Origin: an uncultured Schlesneria sp.
GTDB taxonomy: Bacteria; Planctomycetota; Planctomycetia; Planctomycetales; Planctomycetaceae
Direction: 5' to 3'
Assembly (NCBI GenBank): GCA_903834925.1
Contig: CAILLA010000297.1
Coordinates: forward strand, 1 to 46,431
DNA: 46,431 nucleotides
Positions 7,642 through 16,768 of the stretch are shown here, one piece after another (the stretch's first letter is position 1; every line of letters begins with the position of its first letter). The position numbers were made by a program, and so were the translations under genes. The notes under the pieces were generated by a model. That model was not told the DNA's origin. It was given only the letters and a program-made list of their open reading frames with translations, and searched no databases.

Positions 7642-8743
7642 CTTGAACGTTTTCTTTCGTTGCTGGTATGCGACGTAGAATGTAGGAAAACGCGCCCAGC
7701 AACGTACCTCGCTTCACGGAATGGCAACCGACGCACTGCGACGCAGCTCGCACGCTACCAAGCATGCGGATCTCAGCGTGATCTGATTCAATGATCAGTC
7801 GTTCTCCGCTCTGAAGTTTTGCGAGACTCACCATTTCGAACGCGTTCAATTCGCGCGTGCGAGCGTTCGCGAGTTCTTTCATGTTTGGCAAGTTGCGGGA
7901 CAGATAAACTCGCGGCACGGACGACGTTAGCAAGCTGACTAATTCCAGTTTGGAGAGTTGCCATTCCGTGAGATGCTTCTCAAATTCGTTTTTGACCCGA
8001 GCCGACATGCTGTGTTCCGTGTGTCCGACTGACAGTGGCCGCAGCGGTGAATCGGCAGGAAGTTTTGACCAATCCTCAATCTCTTGGGTCACTCGATTTC
8101 CGTCCACGGTCCACGTCACAGTTTTGGCAAGGTTCGTGGACGACAGCGCGATCCCCAGCCGGTGAGGGTCAACAAAATCGACAAACGAGGTGCCGTGCAG
8201 ATCTGGCAACATTGAGAGTTGAGCGGAATCGGGCTTCTCTTGAGTCATTGCCCACTCACTTGATGCGGCGATTGGCGACTCACCAATCGGAATCAGGGGT
8301 GGATCGTCGCTCGTGAGCTTGTGCGAACCTTGACTGACGCCGCCCCAGAGCCGATCTTCACCGAACCCCAATGTTTCCGCAAATTCGGTGAGCGTTTCCG
8401 TGTGCAGACTGGAAAGGCGAATGTCGCGAACTTCTCTGAAGGATCGATCACGACACTTTTCATATTCTTTCAGTTCTTGGTCTGCGTCCGCCGTGATCTT
8501 CGGAGCAATCGCATTCACAGCGTGAGATTTGTCCGGCGCGGGGACACGATCGCCGAGCGGAACGATCGGATTCACCTTCCTCACCGCCGCCAACAACCGC
8601 AGACCTTCGGGGTGGTACCAGCGTGATCGCAAGTGCATCCGCTCCGCCCGCGTCACGTACGGGAGGACGGTCACCATGGGTGTGACGAGACTGAGACAAA
8701 CCATGATCCAAAAACTCTTTGACCAGCGACGTGATTGAGCCAT
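7625..8743 (-). CDS. Membrane-anchored protein with a C-terminal CXXCH haem motif
   Basis: About 372 residues from ATG 8743, which has GGAG about 8 nt upstream. One N-terminal hydrophobic segment (about 9-28, FWIMVCLSLVTPMVTVLPYV) anchors the protein; the rest should be periplasmic. A single CVGCH near residue 337 (SQCVGCHSVKRGTLLGAFSYIL) is a covalent c-type haem attachment site. The middle (about 60-330) is a domain I do not recognise. Single-haem proteins of this layout are frequent in planctomycetes and may be electron carriers or sensors. No partner oxidoreductase is adjacent. Confidence 0.75.
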   Translation of the reverse strand: MAQSRRWSKSFWIMVCLSLVTPMVTVLPYVTRAERMHLRSRWYHPEGLRLLAAVRKVNPIVPLGDRVPAPDKSHAVNAIAPKITADADQELKEYEKCRDRSFREVRDIRLSSLHTETLTEFAETLGFGEDRLWGGVSQGSHKLTSDDPPLIPIGESPIAASSEWAMTQEKPDSAQLSMLPDLHGTSFVDFVDPHRLGIALSSTNLAKTVTWTVDGNRVTQEIEDWSKLPADSPLRPLSVGHTEHSMSARVKNEFEKHLTEWQLSKLELVSLLTSSVPRVYLSRNLPNMKELANARTRELNAFEMVSLAKLQSGERLIIESDHAEIRMLGSVRAASQCVGCHSVKRGTLLGAFSYILRRIPATKENVQVSLEQ

Positions 8744-8862
8744 CTTGAAGTCTCCGAGAAAGACTGAGCGACGGGGCGTAAGACGGGATGTCATAAGTGT
8801 GGCGATCTCAGAGGCGATCGTCAACAATATTGTCGAAGGTCAATGGGGATATCGCTGGGAAT

Positions 8863-8887
8863 GCATAGGCGAATTATTCGCCTATGC
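8863..8887. promoter_or_regulatory. Perfect 12-bp palindrome upstream of haem-protein gene
   Basis: The arms GCATAGGCGAAT (8863-8874) and ATTCGCCTATGC (8876-8887) are perfect inverted repeats separated by one base. It lies 120 nt upstream of the minus-strand start at 8743 and 150 nt after the remnant at 9037. No T-run follows on either strand, so an operator or a stable RNA hairpin is as likely as a terminator. The rest of 8744-9036 shows no gene. Confidence 0.45.
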
Positions 8888-9036
8888 GTTACAGACTACG
8901 TGCAGATGATGTGGTGTTCGTAGCAATTCTCTCCTGTTCTTGCTTTCGCAGTTCGTCGTTGATCCAATAAAAAGTTGTGTCCCCCTGGTTGGGTCAGAAG
9001 GTGACCGTTTGACGATGGCAATTCGAAAATCGTCAA

Positions 9037-9291
9037 TCAATAGAGCTTGTTTTTGTAAGCCTCATCCAGCAGCGACTGCAGTTTGGGGACGTCGAATTCC
9101 GGCATCTGCGCCTGATCACAGAACATCTTGGCGGCACTGGGCAGGCTCTCTAAACTTGGCCATTCGTCGGACTCCCAGAGCTTGGATCGGATGATCGCCT
9201 TGGCGCATTGCAGGAAACACTCTTCGACTTCAACGGCCACCGCGACAAACGGGCATTTGCCTTGTGCGGTCAACGGTGACAGCCATCCTTT
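9037..9291 (-). pseudogene. C-terminal remnant of a PPOX-type flavoprotein
   Basis: The readable frame gives about 85 residues that match, from memory, the C-terminus of FMN-dependent pyridoxamine-5'-phosphate-oxidase-like proteins of the MSMEG_1061 type: DKGWLSPLTAQGK, VEVEECFLQCAKAIIRSKLW, LPSAAKMFCDQ and a terminal LLDEAYKNKLY. Full-length members are about 200 residues; the N-terminal FMN-binding half is missing. Going upstream, a TGA interrupts this frame about 50 nt further and no other frame supplies the rest. There is no good start codon, only TTG at 9273. The 5' two-thirds was probably lost by deletion. Confidence 0.6.
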
Positions 9292-9404
9292 ATCGCGAAA
9301 TAGGAATGCAGATTGAGGGCCGGCCCTGGACCACTTCAGCGATCACGCGGAGTTCCTATGGTCTGAATCAGGTTCTCAACGTTGGGACTTGGCGGTACCA
9401 CGGC

Positions 9405-9977
9405 TTATGTTTCCTGCTCGTGGGGAGTCTTCGCGCCGACAGAACGCAAGTATTCAACGACTTTGGTGTGTCTGAAGGCAATCGCTTCAGTCAGGGCATT
9501 CCGATTGTCCCAGAACGCATTGACGTCCGCTCCGTGTTTGACCAGCAATTGAATTGCTTCAAGATTCCCTTTTCTCGCGGCAGTGGAAAGTGCAAAACAG
9601 CGAGTACGGCCGTCGACAATGCAATTGACATGGGCACCTTTTTCAAGCACCCACTTCAGGATCTCGTTGTTACCCTCCACGGCTGCATAGTAGGCCAGAC
9701 CTTCGGGAGCCGGAGGATCGCACGCCTGTCGGATGTCCGCTCCCTGTTCCAGCAGGAATTCCATGATCTCGACATTCGACTCGAGAGCGAATTCCAACAA
9801 CTCATTCAAATAGCCTGGTTCCTTGATGATATCGGGATGACGTTCCAACGTCTGCTTTAAGACGACGAGATCATTGTCATTTAAAGCGTCCATGCACTCG
9901 GTTTTTAATTCTGTCGAAAGAGCGATGGCAACCTCCTTTTTCACATTCGAGTTCATCTGCAAATCATCCGAGTTCAT
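9405..9977 (-). CDS. Ankyrin-repeat protein
   Basis: About 190 residues with four to five ankyrin repeats of about 33 residues each from about residue 30 on: NELLEFALESNVEIMEFLLEQGADI, GLAYYAAVEGNNEILKWVLEKGAHVN, CFALSTAARKGNLEAIQLLVKHGADVNAF and ALTEAIAFRHTKVVEYLRSVGA. Such proteins mediate protein binding in the cytoplasm; no signal peptide is seen. ATG 9977 and ATG 9956 are both possible starts because the first codons lie in a 21-bp tandem duplication; neither has a strong Shine-Dalgarno. Partner unknown. Confidence 0.82.
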   Translation of the reverse strand: MNSDDLQMNSNVKKEVAIALSTELKTECMDALNDNDLVVLKQTLERHPDIIKEPGYLNELLEFALESNVEIMEFLLEQGADIRQACDPPAPEGLAYYAAVEGNNEILKWVLEKGAHVNCIVDGRTRCFALSTAARKGNLEAIQLLVKHGADVNAFWDNRNALTEAIAFRHTKVVEYLRSVGAKTPHEQET

Positions 9978-9989
9978 CTGCAAATCATC
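9948..9989 (-). repeat. 21-bp perfect tandem duplication at the ankyrin gene start
   Basis: A 21-nt unit occurs twice in immediate succession (9948-9968 and 9969-9989). Being 7 codons long, it stays in frame and creates two equivalent ATG starts with the repeated peptide LQMNS/MQMNS. It looks like a recent replication-slippage event. Confidence 0.85.
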
Positions 9990-10428
9990 GAGACATTTTA
10001 TTGATGGTAGCCAAAAATCTCCGCGAAAATCCAGATCTCTTCACGAAGAAACGGGTCGGTTGATTGAAGTCGCTTGCGCCGCTGGCTGCGGGTTCAACTA
10101 AAGACTTGCGACACTGTGCTGTGTGCCGTGTCGTTGACCGCGACGTCCGTTGCTCGATCGTCGCGATCTCCGTTTTGACGAAAAACCAATTTCATGAGCA
10201 ACTTCCAAATGTTAGGAATGTATCTCGATTTTTCGATTGACTGACGCTAAAGAGTATTGTAATTTTATGTCGTTATTTTTAGGTGAGAGGAAGTCCGCGA
10301 GGATTCTCCGGAAATCAGAGTCGACATTATCGCTTGGCGTTGTCAGTTTTGCTCGTGTGAGGCTCTTGGCTGCGCAAGCCGTAGAACGGGCTAAAGCCCA
10401 TTCTACGGCTTGTAGCACGCCTGGATTT

Positions 10429-11107
10429 CTGAAACCAAAGCCTGACAACGACAATTGATCTTTGACAACTTGGAATGAATTGAAAACGGGTCAGCAGGCA
10501 GCCGTCAATTGCTGCGGGCTGATCCGTGGCGGTTCGTTGTTTGCCCGCAGGGTGCGGTCGAGTCGGGTGTGGGTTCAGGAGAGGCTCGCACAAGAGACCT
10601 CTGTGCGCGTTCAGGAGACCAATCGCACAGCCGGAGGGGCTGCATTTTTTGTGCTTTCATGATCCTTATGGTGATTTTGCTTTCCGCGAATTGAAAATGA
10701 AAACGGATCACGAAAACACGAAAGTTCGAAATCACGAAAAAGAGAAAGGCAAACTTGGTCGAAGTCGATCGAACTGCGTCGAACTTGATCGAACTCGAAC
10801 ACCCCGAAAAACGGGAAAACAATCGTGAAAACACTATGAAATACGAGGAATGGTCGAAGTCGGTCGAACTTGATCGAACTTTGACACCGAATTTGACGAC
10901 GGCGGGTTGTGGCAGAACGGAAGGGAAGATTTTTTGAACAGAAGGACACTAAGGTAACGAAGTGAAGAAGATGGCATGAGACCTTTGGTCGTCCGTTTGT
11001 GCAGGGGTTGGGAGACCGCTCGCACATCTTCGTTGGCCAAGTTGGCCAACTTCAAACCTGGCAAAATACCTGAAAAAATGGAACTTGGCCAACTTGGCCA
11101 ACTTTTT
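10429..11107 (+). repeat. Dispersed intergenic repeat element, copy 1
   Basis: No gene is recognisable from 9990 to 11459, but this stretch is homologous, in inverted orientation and the same internal order, to 39583-40096. Compared blocks: 10429-10470 with 40048-40096; 10521-10552 with 39961-39992 (28 of 32 identical); 10759-10800 with 39830-39873; 10827-10883 with 39747-39803 (54 of 57 identical); and 11034-11107 with 39583-39675. It includes clusters of TCGAACT/GATCGAAC words and a long hairpin of TTGGCCAA words at 11034-11107. A promoter-like TTGACT-17-TAATTT lies just before it at 10237-10265. The family may be mobile or a structured RNA; neither is shown. Confidence 0.75.
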
Positions 11108-11177
11108 TGCGAACTTCGGTGAGACTGCGGATTGACGATGGATCAAGATTTTTAACAGAAAGGTACCTCGACATTCG

Positions 11178-11372
11178 CGAAGCGGAGCTTCGAAGAGAGG
11201 CGTTACCAAGCTGGAGCTTGGTAACGAGATAAACGAGATAAGAAACCCGTTCTCAACGACGCCGAAACGGAGTGTGTTCCCAGCCACCCAGTCACGGTTG
11301 CTATCTCACGAGCGATTTGGTTCAGTGTTTCATTGGTGGATCGGGATTGCTCGGGCTAAAGCCCAAGCTACG
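11178..11372. repeat. REP-like palindromes
   Basis: Three palindromes: CGAAGC-gga-GCTTCG at 11178-11192; a perfect 12-bp hairpin with a 2-nt centre at 11201-11226 (arm CGTTACCAAGCT); and a GGGCTAAAGCCCAAGCTAC element at 11349-11372. The last is shared with 18161-18184 and, partly, with 10387-10410, so it is a dispersed family. No gene was seen in 11108-11459. Confidence 0.6.
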
Positions 11373-11459
11373 ATGTTGGCGCTGACGTTTTGCAGTTCAA
11401 GATCACTGGCTGTCGTGTGCAGCTGAAATGCGATCATTGTTTATTGACGGAATCATGTG

Positions 11460-11873
11460 ATGACAGATGAGAACTCGGAACGCGTTCAGCAGTTGAACGA
11501 ACGGATTTCCCATTGGGATTCCGAACATACGCAAGAGATGAAGTTGAAATTGGATGATCAACAGGCGCTGAAGGATACTCTTGCGCTTTCGCTTCATGTG
11601 GCTGCAATCAGTTCGATCCCGTCAGCGGTCTGGATCGTTTGCTGGGCCGTCGTCAAAAGCGTGAACACGCCGACCTTGCTTCAGATTGTGCTTTCAATCG
11701 GATCGCTTGTGATTTTTGCCGTGATTCTCGCTGGAGCCGCAAGGGCCAGCGGTCTGGTGGCGCATTGGTGGTTTCGGCGGTCACTGATTCACGAACGCCT
11801 TGCGGCGACTGTCTGTTCCCTGCTCGCGGCCGCACTTCTTTTTGGCTGGGTGATGGTCTTTGCCAAATGGTAA
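11460..11873 (+). CDS. Hypothetical three-helix membrane protein
   Basis: About 137 residues. The first 40 are hydrophilic and helical (NSERVQQLNERISHWDSEHTQEMKL), followed by three hydrophobic segments at about 47-66, 75-96 and 112-134 (VCSLLAAALLFGWVMVFA). No family is recognised. ATG 11460 immediately follows an in-frame GTG; no strong Shine-Dalgarno. The stop at 11873 is 7 nt from the stop of the convergent large gene, so it cannot extend further. Function unknown. Confidence 0.6.
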   Translation: MTDENSERVQQLNERISHWDSEHTQEMKLKLDDQQALKDTLALSLHVAAISSIPSAVWIVCWAVVKSVNTPTLLQIVLSIGSLVIFAVILAGAARASGLVAHWWFRRSLIHERLAATVCSLLAAALLFGWVMVFAKW

Positions 11874-11879
11874 CGAAGC

Positions 11880-14800
11880 TTAATAAGGCTGAGCGACGCC
11901 TTGTAGTGAACCGAGTTGTGTCGAGGAAACGGCCGTCTTACCTATACGAGGTTCGATCGAAAGTCCCAGGCCGACGTTGTTTTTGCTGACGTCGTAATTG
12001 CCGCCCAGATGGAACAGCAGCCATTCGCCGACTCGGGTGATGGTGAAACCCTGACCGCGACTCATCCCTTCGCCAAGATCGTACGCGGTCGTGGCCGTTG
12101 TGACCCATTTGGGGCTTAGCACGTAACTATAGGTCATTGTCGCGATCTGGCTGTCGAGTGTTCCACCCTTGACCTGACGGACACCGACATAAAGGCTTCC
12201 CCGCAAGCTCCGCTGGTTCAACATACCAACGCTCCACAATTGCTGACCTTCGGGGAAGAAGTCGTATAATGCACTGGCGAGGATCGATGTCCGGTCTCCG
12301 ACGTGCCATGCGTAACGGGCATTTGCCAGTCCGATGGTCTGGCCGAAATTGTCTCGATTCGCATCGGGGAAGATGGAGGCGCCGAGATCGAGCGTCATCC
12401 AATCTTTGATCCGCTGCCGCTCAGGAGGGCCGACCTTTGTTTGTAGACGCTGGAACCAGTTCAAGCGTAAAACCTGTTGACTTGCGACGAGTTCGTTATA
12501 CGGAGCAGTCACGGTCGAACCGGCCCCCTGACGAACTGCGTAGAAACGAGGATCAAACTGTGGTGGCAAGACTCCGCCGAACGTATTGTCAACCAATCGC
12601 ATGCGGAACCGTTCTTGAGCGTTATCGTCGAATTCGTTCCATTGGGCAATGTTTGACAATGACTGAGTCGAACTGGCAAATCCGTATTCTGCGGCCAACA
12701 GCGACTTATGAGCCAGTCCGTTGAGATTGAAGATCTCGCTTTGGACCAGGGGCATGACTTTTTGGAATGAAACGCTCGCTCGGAATCCAGCGCGTCCGTA
12801 TAAGCGATCGACGGAGTTTCCTGTAAAGCTGTCGCCCCAGAATGCCGCTTCGCCCAAAACGAATGGTGCGACACGGATCGCTCCGAGATTGAATGGTAAT
12901 TCGACTTCGTGGCGAGTCTGAGCAACCAGCCCTTGTCCGTTGATCATCCAAGGAAGCGGGGTCGCGATGTCGTTCGGGTCGGTCGGCGCTGACGCGAGGT
13001 TCGTCACGGCATATCCCGCTGACGAATGACTGCTGTAATTAATGTGCTCATTAAGCAGTGGCTCGCCCAGGAAATAGAGGTCGCCACGGGGCAGCCATTG
13101 CGTGTTGTTTTCATAAGCATTCAGTTGCGTACGGGCCATTAATGTCGCAGCGGCATTGTCGCTCAGCTTCTGATTGAGCTGGGCTTTCGTCTCAAGGTCT
13201 TTGTTTTTATCAAAGTCCTGTCGTCGGAACGCTTCGCGAAAGTTTCGATCGCTGACATCGGAAATTTCACCGAACAGAGTTGTGCCAGTGCTGGCCAAAT
13301 CGTATCGATGTTCCCACTGGAAAATGCCTCGGTTGACGTCTTTGGGAACCAGTGTCCGGCGGCCAAGACCGAGGTTGTCCAATCCGCCGTCGTTCACGTA
13401 CAAGCCGAAAATGGAACCGGCGTACGGATTTCCATTGGCATCGGTCCCCAGATAGCTGCCGTTGACTCCGGCACCCGGGCCACGCTTACTGTAGTAGTCG
13501 GCCAGCAGACTGAGTTTCACATTGGGATTATCAGGTCGCGTCAAACCGAATAGCGAAAACGCGTCCCAAGTGGTTCGGACGGATGCACCGAAAACACGGT
13601 CCACTCCGACTTGCACCCCTTGCAATGGGGTATTGGCACTGATGTTCTCGACGGGGACGCTGACTTGTGGAGCGGTGAAGATTGGGAATTGATCGACCAG
13701 GAATTGAGAATTTAGCGACGTGATCCAGTAATGATCTTGAGGGACCAGGACACCCGTTTGTGGATCAATTCTTGGTGGTGTGTTATCGGCTAACAAACCT
13801 TGATCGCGGTTTTCGATGAAGATATCGCTTGCCTGGACACGATATCCCGGCATGCCGTACTGACTGGTGGTGACCCAGGCATTCTGGGCGTGGTAGTTCT
13901 TAATCGAGTTCTGTCGAATTCGTTCGGCTCGCATGCGGATCGAACTGTCGAGCTGCGTCGCGTAGGTTTCCAGTTCCGCGTCGAGAATTAATGCTCGATT
14001 GTCGCTGGCATCGTAAAACGCTCGTTTGGCTGTGATTTTATTGTTCAGTTGGCGAACATTGTCCCGCTGTCGAATGACAATATTGCCTTCCAGATAAACC
14101 TGATACTTCTGTTCGGGACGCTGTAACTTGTCGGTACTGAGTACCTCATCAGTCCAGATGACGACTCGATCCGCCGAGAGATCGATTACACCGAGGTCAA
14201 TTCCGTTTTCTAAGCCGACCCCTTCAACGAGGATGTTCACTCCACCCGTGATTCGGGTGATTTGTTCGGGTGGGGTTGTGTCTGTCGAGGGATCACTATC
14301 GATGTTGAAGGGGCTACCAAAACTGCGCGGTGAAATGCGAATGCGGCGAAGACCTGTCGGACTTTGCATTTTGACCGGTCGCCATGTTGGGTCGACATCA
14401 TTCGCGACAGGGACCGTCAATTGCGTTTGACGAAGTTTGCTTCGGGAGGGACCCGACTTTCGTTGGACGGCTCGTTTGAATAACGGATCGTCACGTCCAG
14501 GTCTGTCAGTGGCCCGGCCGCGAACCTTCAGCGTAATCCCTCGCGTTGCGTCAACGTCCAGCCAGTGCGACTGATCGGTTCGTGAGCTGTTGGCTTCTTC
14601 GATACGTACGTCACCTTCGAGGTAGACGGTTAATCGCTCGATCTTGCCGGGATTCTCTTCAGCTTCGTGTGCCCAGACGACCATACTGTCGGCGGTATAA
14701 GTTGAGCCACCCTGTTCGATTCGACATTGTCCACGGAACAGTGCAACGGTCCCCTGCTCTTCGTGCCACTCCTGACTCCATTCCGCCGAAATTTTGATTT

Positions 14801-14945
14801 GCGAGACGGGATTGCCGACAAGAGTCTCGTCCGACGCACCTTGAATCGGAGCGCGCGTTAGCGTTACGGCGGCCATGATGATCACAGCCGACGCCACGAG
14901 TAACCAACCGGTAGTGAACTGGTGGTTCTTGCCCGACACGGGCAC
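11880..14945 (-). CDS. LptD/OstA-like outer-membrane assembly protein
   Basis: 1021 residues with an N-terminal signal or membrane segment (about 13-32, GWLLVASAVIIMAAVTLT). Two OstA/LptA-like regions follow (about 50-160, with LFRGQCRIEQGGSTYTADSM, and about 230-380, with VYLEGNIVIRQRDN and ITAKRAFYD), then a long C-terminal region (about 400-1000) rich in alternating aromatic residues and Asn/Asp turns, as expected for an outer-membrane beta-barrel. In proteobacteria LptD (usually about 780 residues) inserts LPS. Planctomycete homologues are longer and diverged, so the substrate is inferred only. The start is GTG 14945; a GTG 6 nt later is equally possible. It supports a Gram-negative-type outer membrane. 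Confidence 0.82.
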   Translation of the reverse strand: MPVSGKNHQFTTGWLLVASAVIIMAAVTLTRAPIQGASDETLVGNPVSQIKISAEWSQEWHEEQGTVALFRGQCRIEQGGSTYTADSMVVWAHEAEENPGKIERLTVYLEGDVRIEEANSSRTDQSHWLDVDATRGITLKVRGRATDRPGRDDPLFKRAVQRKSGPSRSKLRQTQLTVPVANDVDPTWRPVKMQSPTGLRRIRISPRSFGSPFNIDSDPSTDTTPPEQITRITGGVNILVEGVGLENGIDLGVIDLSADRVVIWTDEVLSTDKLQRPEQKYQVYLEGNIVIRQRDNVRQLNNKITAKRAFYDASDNRALILDAELETYATQLDSSIRMRAERIRQNSIKNYHAQNAWVTTSQYGMPGYRVQASDIFIENRDQGLLADNTPPRIDPQTGVLVPQDHYWITSLNSQFLVDQFPIFTAPQVSVPVENISANTPLQGVQVGVDRVFGASVRTTWDAFSLFGLTRPDNPNVKLSLLADYYSKRGPGAGVNGSYLGTDANGNPYAGSIFGLYVNDGGLDNLGLGRRTLVPKDVNRGIFQWEHRYDLASTGTTLFGEISDVSDRNFREAFRRQDFDKNKDLETKAQLNQKLSDNAAATLMARTQLNAYENNTQWLPRGDLYFLGEPLLNEHINYSSHSSAGYAVTNLASAPTDPNDIATPLPWMINGQGLVAQTRHEVELPFNLGAIRVAPFVLGEAAFWGDSFTGNSVDRLYGRAGFRASVSFQKVMPLVQSEIFNLNGLAHKSLLAAEYGFASSTQSLSNIAQWNEFDDNAQERFRMRLVDNTFGGVLPPQFDPRFYAVRQGAGSTVTAPYNELVASQQVLRLNWFQRLQTKVGPPERQRIKDWMTLDLGASIFPDANRDNFGQTIGLANARYAWHVGDRTSILASALYDFFPEGQQLWSVGMLNQRSLRGSLYVGVRQVKGGTLDSQIATMTYSYVLSPKWVTTATTAYDLGEGMSRGQGFTITRVGEWLLFHLGGNYDVSKNNVGLGLSIEPRIGKTAVSSTQLGSLQGVAQPY

Positions 14946-15170
14946 TCCCGAAATGAAGGGTTTAACAAAAACGAAATGGATACTGATTCAATTCGAACGA
15001 TACGATGGCCGGATGGTTCCGACCACGAAGGGGCTGGGAGTATAGGCCGGACTGAAAAAACGGTCAATTTGGGTTCCGGCAGCGAATGCCGCACTTGCAG
15101 AAGCGTTTTTTCGAACGAAGTTATTCTCGGATTCTGTCGCTGGATGTGAATTCCGGGTAATGACTTACGA

Positions 15171-16748
15171 TTACTTGTCATTGCCGATAATCCGGTTTCG
15201 AACCGATATCGTGATCGAATGCAGATCGTTAGAGTTTGTATCCAGTTCGACGGCGGAACCTAATTCGTGCGAAGTCAAGGGTTCTACTGTGGCGAGTTGT
15301 TGCTGAAGAATTGCGACGTCGGCATCGGATGCATCCTGTCCAATCTGTTGACGTTTTGACACTCGATCCTGCATGACGGCGACTGGTGCTTGGCAGGCTG
15401 CAATAACAAACGGAACTCCGAGTTCGGAAGCGAGCGATGAAAACGCATGGCGATCGGTTTGCCTGAGAAATGCAGCATCAACTACGACTGGATATCCGGA
15501 AGAAACCACTGTTCTGGCCAGTGTCTGCAATTGAAGATATGTCTTTCTCGTTGTCTCTGTCGAATAAACCTCAGGATTGGTTGGCGGCGAAATTGGAGCC
15601 GCAGGCCACATCCCCATCAAACGCTTTCGTTCGATGTCCGAGCGGATCTGAACTGCACCTAATGACTCGACAAGTTTTCTCGCAATCGACGACTTACCAC
15701 TGCCAGAAACACCATGCATTAGCACAATCGCCGGTTGACCTGATCGAGTCAGGGTTGTCGCGAGTTCAACATAACTTTCCAGAAGGAGATGCTGTTGCTG
15801 TTGAACTTCCGGCGATAATTCGGATTCTCGAAGTCGAATCGATGCCACCTTGGCTCGGACGAGTGCCCGATACGCGAGGTAGTATTTCAACGCATCAAGC
15901 CCCTGATAATCACCTGTTTGTTCAAGCCATACCGTCAATGTACGCCAGGCGAGTGATGATGCCCCACGGTCATGCAGGTCCATTACCAGAAAAGCGATGT
16001 CGCTGATCATGTCAATCCAGCGAAGATTGGGGTTGAATTCCAGGCAATCGAAAAGTGTCGGTTTTCCGCGATAAAGAACAATGTTGCCTAAATGAAGATC
16101 GCCATGGCACTCGCGTACTAAACCCTGTTGCTTTCGCAACAGGAAAGTTGAGTTCAATCGTCTCCATTCGGCCATGACCCAAACGTTCAATGGGATTAAT
16201 CGAGTTCGGATGGCCTCAGGCAAGTGAGCCTTCGCTAATTCGTCCAGACAGGCTTGAACGGTTGAGCGAATCAGTTCAGGCGTCCCATAGGGGGCCTCCA
16301 TTGAAGCGACAGCGGCCTGTTGATGCAGTTCAGCTACGGCTCGTGCCAGATGTTCAATGACATCGACGGACAACTCATTTCGGGCAAGGCATTGTTCGAA
16401 CAAATCGGCTTGCGCGAACTGACGCATCCGAACCGCGTATTCAAGAATTGGTCCGCTACCGCCAAACTGCGGCCCGTCGAATCCGTCGACCAGAGGCACG
16501 ACACCGTCATATAAGGACGGGGCCGTGCGCCGATTGAGTCGTACTTCTTCGAGGCAAGCTGCTTGTCGTTGTTCCAGAGAACTGAAATCGACAAATCCAA
16601 AGCTGACCGGCTTTTTCAGCTTATAGACCCAATCACCGGTCAGAATAACCCACGAGATGTGGGTTTGCATCAACCGGATTTCTGACACGGGATGTGGGTA
16701 GATCCCTGGATCGTAGATCGCGTTCAGCCATTCAGGATGCAAGGACAT
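15171..16748 (-). CDS. APH-like kinase fused to an AAA/zeta-toxin-like P-loop domain
   Basis: About 525 residues from ATG 16748. Residues about 1-320 form an aminoglycoside-phosphotransferase-like kinase fold: a Lys region (WVYKLKKPVSFGFVDFS), the catalytic loop ECHGDLHLGNIVL and the metal-binding LFDCLEFNP. Residues about 340-510 are a P-loop kinase with Walker A HGVSGSGKSSIARKL and later VVVDAAFLRQTDR. This two-domain layout is a known conserved family annotated bifunctional APH/ATP-binding protein; its substrate is unknown and it should not be read as an antibiotic-resistance gene. A universal stress gene lies 20 nt upstream on the same strand, the usual operon partner. Confidence 0.87.
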   Translation of the reverse strand: MSLHPEWLNAIYDPGIYPHPVSEIRLMQTHISWVILTGDWVYKLKKPVSFGFVDFSSLEQRQAACLEEVRLNRRTAPSLYDGVVPLVDGFDGPQFGGSGPILEYAVRMRQFAQADLFEQCLARNELSVDVIEHLARAVAELHQQAAVASMEAPYGTPELIRSTVQACLDELAKAHLPEAIRTRLIPLNVWVMAEWRRLNSTFLLRKQQGLVRECHGDLHLGNIVLYRGKPTLFDCLEFNPNLRWIDMISDIAFLVMDLHDRGASSLAWRTLTVWLEQTGDYQGLDALKYYLAYRALVRAKVASIRLRESELSPEVQQQQHLLLESYVELATTLTRSGQPAIVLMHGVSGSGKSSIARKLVESLGAVQIRSDIERKRLMGMWPAAPISPPTNPEVYSTETTRKTYLQLQTLARTVVSSGYPVVVDAAFLRQTDRHAFSSLASELGVPFVIAACQAPVAVMQDRVSKRQQIGQDASDADVAILQQQLATVEPLTSHELGSAVELDTNSNDLHSITISVRNRIIGNDK

Positions 16749-16768
16749 AAGATTCAAATCTTAACGGT

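Noticed and set aside
10237-10458. Small plus-strand gene after a TTGACT-17-TAATTT promoter-like pair
   Set aside because: The frame starts at TTG within the -35 box itself, runs into REP-like repeats and resembles no family.
10480-11110. CRISPR array
   Set aside because: The repeats are short, imperfect, unevenly spaced words without unique spacers of constant length, and no cas gene is present.
4650-11460. Complete integrated prophage or integrative element
   Set aside because: Only an integrase and short repeats are seen; no structural, replication or conjugation genes and no second copy of the tRNA end were found.
15171-16748. Antibiotic-resistance phosphotransferase
   Set aside because: The APH-like domain is fused to a P-loop kinase in a widespread housekeeping-type family; the motif alone does not indicate aminoglycoside modification.
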